The notes: generated by a model not told the origin, from the sequence alone. A DNA stretch of 11,376 bases from CAYLJV01 sp964510375 (GCA_964510375.1 CAZEBR010000043.1:1-11376), one strand, 5' to 3'. Positions 5,056 through 11,376 are shown, counted from the stretch's first letter. Numbers and translations are program-made.

Positions 5056-7089
5056 GTGAAAGCCTCGAAAGACAAGCGCAGGCTAGCCGCTCTTCTACTC
5101 ACATTCATCATAGCCGCCGGATTGGTAGTGATCCCCGGTCTACAGAAGGCCTCCGCTCTGGGCATCACCATAGGCGATCCCTCCGACGACACGCTGGGGG
5201 AAACTATCGTATTCGACATCACGGTCGATATCGAGGACGGGGAGCTCCTGCCGATCGAAGAGGCTTACTTGAACGTCGACGGTCCCGGCGGTAGCTTCAC
5301 TATCAGCGAATTGCCCCTCGGCAGCGGGGACAAAACCTATTCCACAACGGGGGGAACCGTCGAGGTTTCCGCCACGGCCGGTTCGGCCTGGGGCCAAGGC
5401 TACGGTTACAGGTCCGCCGAGTGGAACGGCTACGGCTATGACTGGGGAGATGGTTACGGTTACGGCGGCTATGATCCCGGCTACGGTTACGGTTTCTCGG
5501 ACACAAGTATCACGTATCAAATCACCTGGAACTCACCCTCCGACTGGGACGAGGGAGATTACGATTTTGAAGCCTCGATAGATGCCGACGGCGAAACTTT
5601 CACGACGACGAGGACGATATCACTCAACGCACCCGCCGCTCCGACGCCACCCGGACCCGGCCCGGCTCCCGCTCCCGAACCGGCCGAATTTGAGCTTAGC
5701 AACTTCAGGGTAAGTCCGTCCTCCGTGGAGGTCGGAGAATCGGTCAACATAGGCGTCACTGTCACGAACACCGGCGGCAGTGAGGGCAGCTACACCGCGA
5801 CTCTGGGGGTCACGGGAGAGGCCGACAGGTCGACCACGGTTACCCTTGCTGCCGGCGACTCGGAAAGGGTAGTGTTCGTGGTCACGAAGGCCGATCCCGG
5901 TAGCTACTCGGTCTCACTGGACGGATTTGCCGACGACTTCATGGTCTACGCCCCGGAGGAAGTGGAAAACGAGTCGAGAACGGTCATAGATAACATAAAC
6001 GCCGGCGGGACCGTAGACGTGACCGTCGAAAACTCGTCGATGAGCTCCCTCCGAATCACGGCCAGAAACTCCGTGGAGAACGTGAACATCACGGTCCAGC
6101 AACAGGGCACCGCTCCGGGCGGAGTTCCGGACGCTTCGGGCACGGTTCACAGTTACATCAACGTCACCACCGAGGGAATGTCGGACAATGACTTCGACGG
6201 CGTGACGATAAGCTTCAGGGTCGAGAAATCATGGGTCCTGGCCCGCGGAATCGACGAAAACACGGTCAATCTCCAGAGGTTCGATCCCGACGGAGGCGTG
6301 TGGGCCAGCCTGTCCACCGAGCTGGTCGGGGAGGACGACACCTACTACTACTTCGAGACGACCACGAACCACCTTTCGACCTTCGCGATCTCGGGAGAGA
6401 GAAGGGCGCCGGCCATATCGACCGAACCGGCGGCGGACGTGGAAACGGACTCCGCGACACTGGGCCTCAGCTACGACTTCAGGGGCTACGAATCGGGCCA
6501 GATCAGGTTCGCGTGGAGGGAAACCGGGGGCACATGGAACGAGACGCCTTGGGTGTCCACGTCGGGCTCCGGAACGTACTCGGAGGACTTGGAAGGGCTC
6601 TCCTCCGAAACGGAGTACGAGTTCAGGGCCCAGATCAGTTACGATAACCAAGTATCGGAAGGTTCGGTACTGACCTTCACCACGGAGGCGGTCGCTCCCA
6701 ACGAGGCGCCGACCGCCGACGCGGGCGGGCCGTACACTGTCGACGAGGGCTCCACGGTAGCGCTCGACGGGACCGGCAGCAGCGACCCCGACGGGACGAT
6801 CGAGAGCTACAGCTGGGAGATCACGGACGGTCCGGGCTCGCTGGAGGACGCGGGCACCGCGGAGCCGACCTATGCCGCTCCCGACGACGTCGACGAGGAT
6901 ACCGAGGTGACGGTTGAGCTGACGGTGACCGACGACGCTGGTGCCACGGACACCGCGACAGCGACGGTGACGGTCGGAGACCTGCCGACTCCGTTCCCGA
7001 CGATGTGGGTGGTAGTCATAGCGGTGGCGATAATTCTCATCCTGACCGCAGGGGCTTGGGTCTGGCGGGGCAGCGTGAGAGTTAGATAG
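5056..7089 (+). CDS. Multidomain surface protein: signal peptide, Gly/Tyr-rich insert, CARDB, PGF-pre-PGF, FnIII, PKD, membrane anchor
   Basis: A 677-residue secreted protein anchored in the membrane. Residues 1-34 are a signal peptide (KDKRR, hydrophobic core, likely cleavage after ASA). Residues about 36-190 are a beta-rich region interrupted at 112-147 by a Gly/Tyr/Trp-rich insert with four GYGY units. Residues 191-211 are a Pro/Ala linker. Residues 212-299 resemble a CARDB adhesion module (ending in SVSLDGFADDF). About 300-450 is an archaeal PGF-pre-PGF domain, ending in NHLSTFAISG. About 452-545 resembles fibronectin type III, and 550-645 is a PKD-like module (ADAGGPYTVDEGS, DPDGTIESYSW). 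Residues 650-668 form a transmembrane helix with a short basic tail; no PGF-CTERM sorting motif is seen. Five N-glycosylation sequons (Asn305, 326, 344, 369, 495) are present. The GTG start is chosen for the complete signal peptide and GGGGGT upstream. It is probably a cell-envelope or adhesion protein; whether it forms the S-layer is unknown. Confidence 0.88.
   Translation: MKASKDKRRLAALLLTFIIAAGLVVIPGLQKASALGITIGDPSDDTLGETIVFDITVDIEDGELLPIEEAYLNVDGPGGSFTISELPLGSGDKTYSTTGGTVEVSATAGSAWGQGYGYRSAEWNGYGYDWGDGYGYGGYDPGYGYGFSDTSITYQITWNSPSDWDEGDYDFEASIDADGETFTTTRTISLNAPAAPTPPGPGPAPAPEPAEFELSNFRVSPSSVEVGESVNIGVTVTNTGGSEGSYTATLGVTGEADRSTTVTLAAGDSERVVFVVTKADPGSYSVSLDGFADDFMVYAPEEVENESRTVIDNINAGGTVDVTVENSSMSSLRITARNSVENVNITVQQQGTAPGGVPDASGTVHSYINVTTEGMSDNDFDGVTISFRVEKSWVLARGIDENTVNLQRFDPDGGVWASLSTELVGEDDTYYYFETTTNHLSTFAISGERRAPAISTEPAADVETDSATLGLSYDFRGYESGQIRFAWRETGGTWNETPWVSTSGSGTYSEDLEGLSSETEYEFRAQISYDNQVSEGSVLTFTTEAVAPNEAPTADAGGPYTVDEGSTVALDGTGSSDPDGTIESYSWEITDGPGSLEDAGTAEPTYAAPDDVDEDTEVTVELTVTDDAGATDTATATVTVGDLPTPFPTMWVVVIAVAIILILTAGAWVWRGSVRVR
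5389..5496 (+). repeat. Gly/Tyr-rich low-complexity segment with four GYGY units
   Basis: Codons for residues 112-147 of the surface protein encode four Gly-Tyr-Gly-Tyr units spaced by Trp, Asp and Asn residues. At DNA level the unit appears as variants of GGCTACGGTTAC, so codons are degenerate and not a perfect tandem repeat. The segment lies inside a beta-rich N-terminal region and is likely an exposed loop. Confidence 0.8.
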
Positions 7090-7135
7090 ATCGGGACGCC
7101 CGAAACCGCTTCCAGTTTTTATTTTTTCTCTTTTC
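7090..7135 (+). terminator. Probable terminator of the surface-protein gene
   Basis: Just after the TAG at 7087-7089 there is a small perfect hairpin, CGGG at 7092-7095 and CCCG at 7099-7102 with loop ACG. It is followed by a long T-rich tract at 7116-7135 (TTTTTATTTTTTCTCTTTT). T-tracts are the main termination signal of archaeal RNA polymerase, so the hairpin may not be needed. Confidence 0.75.
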
Positions 7136-7182
7136 CTGAAGCTCAGTCCGCGTAAGCCTCAAATCCAGGATTCTCTCAGAAC

Positions 7183-7386
7183 TCAATTCCCCCTCACCGT
7201 GCTCCACAGTTCCCCGGAATACCCGATTGCTCCCACAATTATAGTAGCCAGTGCAAGCGGGAGCAGGCTCAAATCGAGTCGGGGCAGAAAGGGCGCGTAA
7301 TTAACTATCGACAGTATTACCAATATCGCCAGCAGGTAGTCGAAGGCCTCTCTGAGAATTCGCAGGAGTTCGTTCAGGTCGATCAT
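7183..7386 (-). CDS. Small membrane protein of unknown function (67 residues)
   Basis: I do not recognise this family. From the ATG at plus-strand 7384-7386 it encodes 67 residues: a short amphipathic N terminus (IDLNELLRILREAFDY), one hydrophobic helix around residues 15-34, a loop with PRLD, and a second helix around 38-57, ending in GELWSTVRGN. The open frame extends upstream to 7542, but the added residues are Pro/Gly/His-rich and unlike a membrane-protein leader, so the shorter start is preferred. A TATA-like TTTGAAAT on the minus strand (plus 7415-7422) about 32 bases before the ATG supports it and would give a nearly leaderless transcript. It is divergent from the next membrane-protein gene. 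No function can be assigned; it may be a small subunit or accessory membrane protein. Confidence 0.55.
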   Translation of the reverse strand: MIDLNELLRILREAFDYLLAILVILSIVNYAPFLPRLDLSLLPLALATIIVGAIGYSGELWSTVRGN

Positions 7387-7551
7387 GGCAGGAAACCCCT
7401 TATTCCCATCCAGGATTTCAAACGTCGGGCCGGTCCCGGCCGTGGGGAAGCATCCCCTCTCAACTATTTCGTGGGGGGAAGGAGCTAAACTCATATGTGT
7501 AGGGACTTCCACCATAACGTGAATTTTGCTGTTCGCCCACAATCCCCTTTG
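7387..7551. promoter_or_regulatory. Divergent intergenic region with two adjacent inverted repeats
   Basis: This gap separates two divergent membrane-protein genes. It carries two perfect GC-rich inverted repeats in a row: GGCCGG/CCGGCC at 7428-7441 (spacer TC) and GGGGA/TCCCC at 7444-7457 (loop AGCA). They lie just upstream of the TATA-like box proposed for the minus-strand gene, and between the two promoters. They could be operator sites or RNA hairpins. A TATA-like GAATTTTG at 7521-7528 lies about 28 bases before the ATG at 7552. Confidence 0.4.
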
Positions 7552-8136
7552 ATGCCCAAAGATACTGAGGAAGTTCCGGTAGAGGATATCGCAGTGGAGG
7601 ATCCCAAGGAAAGGGAAGCCGAAGACCCGGAGCCCCGAGGGGGAGGCGAAAAATCAGGAGAAGATCCCCCAAAGGAATCCGGGGACGATTGCCCCGAGGA
7701 ATCAGAGGAGGACCGCTCACGAGAGGAGGAGGGAAGCGGCCTATCCGGAAACGACTTCCTGTTTTTGATCGGCCTGGGGCTGTTAATCTTCTACCTCGTC
7801 CTGAATCTTCCGTACACACCTAGCGTCGCCCACATCGGACTGCTATTCTGGATGTCCGTCTCGATGCTGTTCCTCTCCATGGCCCCGGACTACCTGAACG
7901 AGGAGAGGGCGAGGGAATGGTCGGAGCATTACGAGGGGACGAAACTGGAGGGGCTCTACGGGAGGATACACTCGGTCGCGAGCAATGGCGACAGGTACTT
8001 CAGCTCGGGCAAGTTCTTCGCCGCGGGGGTCGTCCTGACTCTCCTCGCCGTCGCGGTCCTCTTCTGGAGGGGTGAGATCCCCGAGTACCTCTTCGGGATA
8101 TCCTACGGGGTTCTGATGAGGGCGATACTCGTCTGA
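7552..8136 (+). CDS. Membrane protein with acidic N-terminal region, unknown function
   Basis: Not recognised. The 194-residue protein starts with about 64 residues very rich in Glu, Asp, Pro and Gly, probably disordered. Four hydrophobic segments follow at roughly 69-86, 92-111, 155-172 and 179-194. A charged 40-residue stretch between the second and third segments (NEERAREWSEHYEG) is predicted to lie on one side of the membrane. It ends almost directly at a hydrophobic segment (MRAILV). I chose ATG 7552 rather than the in-frame ATG at 7495: the upstream residues are His/Asn-rich and unlike the rest, and a TATA-like box precedes 7552 at leaderless distance. The acidic tail plus membrane domain layout recurs, in reverse order, in the small protein at 8804-9124. 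No function can be assigned. Confidence 0.7.
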   Translation: MPKDTEEVPVEDIAVEDPKEREAEDPEPRGGGEKSGEDPPKESGDDCPEESEEDRSREEEGSGLSGNDFLFLIGLGLLIFYLVLNLPYTPSVAHIGLLFWMSVSMLFLSMAPDYLNEERAREWSEHYEGTKLEGLYGRIHSVASNGDRYFSSGKFFAAGVVLTLLAVAVLFWRGEIPEYLFGISYGVLMRAILV

Positions 8137-8171
8137 ATTTCCACCCAACCGGCCGTATGATGGATCCCGGG

Positions 8172-8246
8172 ACCGTCGACGGACGGTGCTTTCGATTCCC
8201 CTTCAAAAGAACCTTAAATTCTCGCGAGAAACGGTCCCCGGAGATC
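8172..8246 (+). promoter_or_regulatory. Promoter of the Nudix gene with upstream inverted repeat
   Basis: CTTAAATT at 8213-8220, preceded by the A-rich CAAAAGAAC, looks like a BRE/TATA element about 31 bases before the ATG at 8247. GGAG at 8240-8243 is a close ribosome binding site. Upstream, ACCGTC at 8172-8177 and GACGGT at 8182-8187 form a perfect inverted repeat with spacer GACG. It could be a regulator site or the end hairpin of the preceding gene's transcript. Confidence 0.5.
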
Positions 8247-8711
8247 ATGGAGACCGATGACGAGCGGATACCGGAAGATCTGTACTCGGAGTTCCTGTCC
8301 CGCCTGCCTCAGGTGAGCGTCGAGCTGTTCCTGGAAAACGACGGGGAGGTGCTGCTGTGCAGGAGAAACAACAGGCCGCAAAAGGGGGAATGGTTCTGGC
8401 CCGGGAGCAGGCTCCGCAAGGGAGAGGAACTTCGGGAGGCCGCCCGCAGGGTCGCCGAGGAGGAGCTCGGTATCGAGATAGAGATAAAAGATTTCCTCGG
8501 TGTTTACTCACACTTCTGGGAGGAGTCGGCGTTCGAGGGGGTCGATACGCTTCACACGGTCAACGTCGTCTTTCACGTCGTGCCAGAGGGGGACCCGGAG
8601 GATATCACTCTGGACGGACAGCACGGCGATTTCGAATTCTTTTCGGAGATAAGGCCGGAGTTCCACGAACACGTGAAGAAGTACATGCAGGACAGCGGTT
8701 TATTTGGTTAG
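8247..8711 (+). CDS. Nudix hydrolase resembling GDP-mannose mannosyl hydrolase
   Basis: A 154-residue soluble Nudix enzyme. The Nudix region PGSRLRKGEELREAARRV... spans roughly residues 52-76. It is preceded by CRRNNRPQKGEWFWPG, which closely resembles the NRPAxGxWFxPGG segment of GDP-mannose mannosyl hydrolase (Gmm). As in Gmm, the first Glu of the usual REUXEE is replaced (here Val), whereas the later Glu pair is kept. The HFWEESAFEGVDTLHTV segment also matches the Gmm pattern. The first Gly of the box is Ser, which is unusual. The likely reaction is hydrolysis of a GDP-sugar to GDP and sugar, but the substrate is not proven and a general NDP-sugar or nucleotide hydrolase is possible. I prefer ATG 8247 to ATG 8157, because a TATA-like box lies between them and the extra 30 residues are not Nudix-like. 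The nearby sugar epimerase and glycosyltransferase fit a role in nucleotide-sugar balance. Confidence 0.82.
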   Translation: METDDERIPEDLYSEFLSRLPQVSVELFLENDGEVLLCRRNNRPQKGEWFWPGSRLRKGEELREAARRVAEEELGIEIEIKDFLGVYSHFWEESAFEGVDTLHTVNVVFHVVPEGDPEDITLDGQHGDFEFFSEIRPEFHEHVKKYMQDSGLFG

Positions 8712-8803
8712 AAAACAATTATCCTCGGTAACTCAAAGCAGTACATCAGATTCTGCTCCGAAAGTAAAATTTTCAGAGAGAATAGCGAAAGAGATCAGGC
8801 TTC

Positions 8804-9124
8804 CTAGCTCTCTTTCTCTGTCTCATCGGGGCCTTCGTCCTGATCCCCCAAATCGAGATCGGGTTCTTCCTCTATCTCATCGAACTCCTCGTCAAACTCC
8901 TCTTCCATGTCTTCCACGGGTTCTGGCGAAGGGGTCGAGGCCATGGTCCAGCCTATCCAGGCTCCGATGCCGAGAACCGCCAAGAACGCTATGGAGACCA
9001 GGACCAGTACTGCCTGTGAGTAACTCCACGGAAACAGAAATGACCCGAAGTAGAGGACCGCAGCGACGAGGGCTCCGACGATCATCAATACGCCGAGTGC
9101 TCTATCGGTATCCAACTTGTTCAA
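8804..9124 (-). CDS. Small two-helix membrane protein with acidic C-terminal tail
   Basis: A 106-residue protein starting at TTG (plus-strand 9122-9124), since the next Met (residue 14) falls inside the first helix. The opening NKLDTDRALGVLMIVG leads into helix one (about 10-31); helix two spans about 37-60. A WTMASTPSPEP linker follows, then a tail of some 38 residues, mostly Glu and Asp. Short two-helix proteins with this layout (charged DRALG start, TP-rich linker, acidic end) are to my memory common in euryarchaea and annotated as hypothetical, so I treat it as a conserved archaeal membrane protein of unknown function. The gene is convergent with the Nudix gene, with a 92-base AT-rich gap between them. 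No Shine-Dalgarno site is clear, so the transcript may be leaderless. The start is the least certain part. Confidence 0.72.
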   Translation of the reverse strand: MNKLDTDRALGVLMIVGALVAAVLYFGSFLFPWSYSQAVLVLVSIAFLAVLGIGAWIGWTMASTPSPEPVEDMEEEFDEEFDEIEEEPDLDLGDQDEGPDETEKES

Positions 9125-9292
9125 CCTACAAGATGAGATAAGAAGGAAGTCCTAAATCACTTTCCATGATTCGGGCAGGTAGATAAAATACCAATGTCGA
9201 ACACCATCAAAAATTTTCAATAATAAAGCAGAAAACCACCCTAATCTAAAAACATTTTTGAAACATGGAGAAAAGATTCATTTGGTATAGCT
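9125..9292 (+). promoter_or_regulatory. AT-rich intergenic region and promoter of the epimerase gene
   Basis: The base composition drops sharply here and stays lower to the window end. AATCTAAAAACATTTTT around 9243-9259 is TATA-like and lies at a distance giving a leader of about 20 bases before the ATG at 9293. No RNA gene or clear repeat is seen. The other end of the region must contain the promoter of the minus-strand small membrane protein. Confidence 0.4.
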
Positions 9293-10195
9293 ATGAGTGA
9301 TGTGCTCGTTACCGGGGGAGCAGGTTTTATTGGGTCTCACCTAGTTGATCATCTAGTAGAAAATAACGAAGTTTTAGTGATCGATAATCTCAGTTCCGGA
9401 AGGAAAGAATTTCTAAATCCGAAAGCAGAGCTCATCGAGGGCTCTTTGCTCGAACTTGATTTGGAAAAAGTTGTTGGGGGTGTGAGCACTGTTTTTCATC
9501 TAGCTGCCACTCCTGAAGTAAGGAAATTAAACCCTGAACTCCATATGAACGAGAATTTTTTAGCTACCTTTCGACTGCTTGAAGCCATGAGAAAAATGGA
9601 TGTCAAGAAAATCGTTTTTGCTTCCAGCTCTACAGTTTACGGAGAAGCCCAAATACCTACAAACGAAAATCATTCGACCATTCCAATCTCTTTGTATGGT
9701 GCGTCTAAATTGTCTTCTGAAGCTTTTATTTCCTCTTATTGTCACACATTCGATTTTAAGGGGTTTATTTACAGGTTTGCAAATGTGATAGGTCCAAGAT
9801 TAAGACACGGTGTTATCTACGACTTCATTAATAAACTGAGGGAGGATGAAGAGAAACTCGAAATTCTAGGGGATGGAAACCAAAAGAAATCATATGTCTA
9901 TATCGATGATTGTATCAAAGCTATGATTCGAGGACTCGAATCAAAAGAAAAACTAAATATATTCAATATCGGTACGGAATACCAAATAACAGTAACGGGG
10001 ATAGGTGAGATAGTAGCCGAAGAAATGGGTTTAGATCCAGACTTCAAATACACCGGTGGTGAAAGAGGATGGAAAGGAGACGTACCGGACATGCTATTAT
10101 CGGCGGAAAGACTAACGAACCTAGGTTGGAGGCCAAAATATAATTCTGAAGAAGCCGTGCGAAAAACGGCAAAAAGCCTATTGGAAGAACTATAG
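9293..10195 (+). CDS. NAD-dependent nucleotide-sugar epimerase/dehydratase (extended SDR, GalE-like)
   Basis: A 300-residue cytoplasmic extended short-chain dehydrogenase/reductase. The NAD-binding GGAGFIG is at residues 8-14, with Asp31-Asn32 after the second strand (adenosine ribose binding, NAD preference). HLAATPEV at 69-76 follows. The catalytic set is the SSST stretch at 111-114 followed by VYG, then Tyr135-x3-Lys139 in YGASK. FANVIGPR and a sugar-binding C-terminal region with YVYIDDC complete the pattern. This is most like archaeal UDP-glucose/UDP-GlcNAc 4-epimerases, but epimerase and dehydratase substrates cannot be told apart by eye, so galE is not used. Length is typical. Codons are AT-richer than in genes before 8711, matching the composition shift. 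A GT4 glycosyltransferase follows on the same strand 81 bases downstream, suggesting a surface-polysaccharide or protein-glycosylation locus. Confidence 0.9.
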   Translation: MSDVLVTGGAGFIGSHLVDHLVENNEVLVIDNLSSGRKEFLNPKAELIEGSLLELDLEKVVGGVSTVFHLAATPEVRKLNPELHMNENFLATFRLLEAMRKMDVKKIVFASSSTVYGEAQIPTNENHSTIPISLYGASKLSSEAFISSYCHTFDFKGFIYRFANVIGPRLRHGVIYDFINKLREDEEKLEILGDGNQKKSYVYIDDCIKAMIRGLESKEKLNIFNIGTEYQITVTGIGEIVAEEMGLDPDFKYTGGERGWKGDVPDMLLSAERLTNLGWRPKYNSEEAVRKTAKSLLEEL

Positions 10196-10276
10196 TTTCT
10201 CAAAGAACCGTTTATCGGAAAACAAGATATAATATCCTTAAAATTCTGGTAAGAATAACTTAATACAGGCCTCACG
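10196..10276 (+). promoter_or_regulatory. Spacer between epimerase and glycosyltransferase with possible promoter
   Basis: The AT-rich CTTAAAAT at 10237-10244 lies about 36 bases before the ATG at 10277, suggesting that the glycosyltransferase may have its own start of transcription with a short leader. No strong Shine-Dalgarno site or terminator hairpin is visible, so readthrough from the epimerase is equally possible. Confidence 0.35.
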
Positions 10277-11376
10277 ATGAAAATACTGATGCTGAACTAC
10301 GAATACCCTCCACTTGGAGGAGGGGCTTCCACCGTTACTAGAAGCCTTTCCGAGGAACTGGTAGAGAGGAACCACGAGGTCGATGTCGTCACAATGTCCT
10401 ATCAGGAACGGAAAGGCAGATCAGTGGAAAACGGTGTGACGGTATATAGGGTCCCGTGTTTGAGGTCGAAAGTGGAGGTCTGCCATACACGTGAAATGCT
10501 CTCGTATGTCGTTTCTGCTCTTAACTTCACAGTGGATTTGGTTGGAAGAAAAGACTATGATCTGAATCATACGCACTTTTTAATACCGACTGGGGTTGTT
10601 TCTTATTTTTTGAGAAAGTTTACCGGACTACCTTACTTGGTAACAATCCATGGGTCGGATGTACCGGGTTACAACCCGGACCGGTTCACTGCACTCCACA
10701 AACTCACGGGACCCATACTCCGTACCGTTGGAACGAATGCAGAAAAGATAGTTTCACCTTCCCAATATTTGAAAAATGCGCTTAACGAAAATATTGGGAT
10801 AGAAAAAAGTCAAATAAATAAAATCCCCAACGGTTTCGACACCGACGAATATACCCCGGGGGAAAAGGAGGACAGGATACTTCTGGTGAGCAGGCTTCTG
10901 AAGAGAAAAGGTTTCCAGTACTTTCTCAAAGCCGTCAAGGATGTAGATCTGAGCGATTACCGGGTCTCCGTAGTGGGGGAAGGACCGTATAGAAATGAGT
11001 TGGAGAAAATCGCTGGAAAAGATTCCAAAATAAAGTTTCACGGGTGGGTAACCGAAAAAGAACTAAAGGATCTCTACGAAAAATCCAAAATATTTGTTTT
11101 CCCGTCCACAATGGAGAATTTTCCTACAGTGCTCTTAGAAGCCATGAGCGCGGGCACGGCTATAATAACCTCCAAAGTTTCCGGATGTCCAGAGTTAATA
11201 GGTGATGCTGGATTCAAACTGAAACCGGATGACATAAGTGGAATAAGAAAAAAGTTACAGAAGCTAATCTCTTCAGATGAACTTGTTAGGAGAATGGGTG
11301 AGAATTCCAGAAACCGTGTTAAAGAAAAATATGATTGGGACATCATTACTGAAAAATACACTAAGTTATACAGATA
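10277..11376 (+). CDS. GT4-family glycosyltransferase (runs to window end)
   Basis: An open frame of 366 codons continues to the last base, where the final two bases are TA, so a stop may follow at once. The protein has a GT-B fold of the GT4 (GT1/GT4 RfaG-like) family and transfers a sugar from a nucleotide-sugar to a glycan or lipid acceptor. Seen are the N-terminal glycine-rich EYPPLGGGAS at residues 9-18, HGSD at 125-128, the donor-phosphate motif Ser205-Arg206 with Lys211-Gly212 in RLLKRKGF, VVGEGP, and the family EX7E motif with Glu280 and Glu288 in a PSTMENFPTVLLEAMSAG context. There is no signal peptide or membrane helix, so it acts on the cytoplasmic face. At about 366 residues the length is normal for GT4, so the gene is nearly complete. 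Substrate is unknown. It follows the epimerase, which may supply its donor sugar. Confidence 0.9.
   Translation, partial: MKILMLNYEYPPLGGGASTVTRSLSEELVERNHEVDVVTMSYQERKGRSVENGVTVYRVPCLRSKVEVCHTREMLSYVVSALNFTVDLVGRKDYDLNHTHFLIPTGVVSYFLRKFTGLPYLVTIHGSDVPGYNPDRFTALHKLTGPILRTVGTNAEKIVSPSQYLKNALNENIGIEKSQINKIPNGFDTDEYTPGEKEDRILLVSRLLKRKGFQYFLKAVKDVDLSDYRVSVVGEGPYRNELEKIAGKDSKIKFHGWVTEKELKDLYEKSKIFVFPSTMENFPTVLLEAMSAGTAIITSKVSGCPELIGDAGFKLKPDDISGIRKKLQKLISSDELVRRMGENSRNRVKEKYDWDIITEKYTKLYR

Noticed and set aside
6229..6651. Overlapping frames on both strands inside the surface-protein gene
   Set aside because: They lie in the PGF-pre-PGF and FnIII coding region; their Arg-rich products are shadow translations.
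7387..7542. Extended N terminus of the 67-residue membrane protein
   Set aside because: The added 52 residues contain the inverted repeats and the divergent promoter region and read as Pro/Gly/His-rich non-coding sequence.
10754..11361. Two minus-strand frames at the right edge
   Set aside because: They are antisense to a glycosyltransferase whose plus-strand frame is open from 10277 to the window end and holds all GT4 motifs.
1..11376. CRISPR array, tRNA, rRNA or insertion sequence
   Set aside because: I looked for regular direct repeats, tRNA-like cloverleaf motifs, rRNA blocks, transposase motifs and terminal inverted repeats and found none.

Overview
The window reads as a piece of an archaeal, probably euryarchaeal, genome from an uncultured lineage. 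The evidence is two tetrahydromethanopterin-type biosynthesis genes of the archaeal families (mptD, mptE), an AN1 zinc-finger rhomboid, a surface protein with an archaeal PGF-pre-PGF domain, TATA-like boxes placed for leaderless or short-leader transcripts, and T-rich termination instead of long hairpins. Most genes are GC-rich (sample 60-base lines counted by hand give 38-39 G+C). Many proteins are strongly acidic, which would fit a salt-tolerant host but does not prove it. A run of 10 N inside the second gene shows the sequence is a draft scaffold, so it may be a metagenome or single-cell assembly. I cannot name the species; MSBL1-like or other methanogen-related lineages are possible.

Bases 1-4725 hold a one-carbon and pterin neighbourhood. 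Two MetE-fold genes overlap by 4 bases. The second keeps all four zinc ligands of a cobalamin-independent, folate-independent 'core' methionine synthase; the first has lost all four but keeps the fold motifs. Then come mptE (6-hydroxymethyl-7,8-dihydropterin diphosphokinase), a convergent Mth938-like gene sharing a CTAG stop with it, an AN1-rhomboid membrane protease, and, divergent from that, mptD (7,8-dihydroneopterin aldolase). MptD and MptE catalyse consecutive steps toward the methanopterin-type C1 carrier, and methionine synthase is a consumer of methyl groups, so this part has a coherent metabolic theme.

Bases 4726-9124 hold cell-surface and membrane genes: a 330-base promoter region, a 677-residue secreted and membrane-anchored surface protein (Gly/Tyr-rich insert, CARDB, PGF-pre-PGF, FnIII-like and PKD-like modules, C-terminal anchor), three small membrane proteins of unknown function, and a Nudix hydrolase resembling GDP-mannose mannosyl hydrolase.

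Bases 9125-11376 are visibly more AT-rich (about 22-25 G+C per 60 in several sampled lines). They hold a nucleotide-sugar epimerase and a GT4-type glycosyltransferase that runs to the window edge. This looks like the start of a surface-glycan or protein-glycosylation locus, possibly a variable island. The GDP-sugar Nudix enzyme and the five N-glycosylation sequons in the surface protein fit that theme, but the link is inferred. The best candidate for something under-described is the overlapping pair of zinc-bearing and zinc-less MetE-like proteins next to methanopterin biosynthesis genes.
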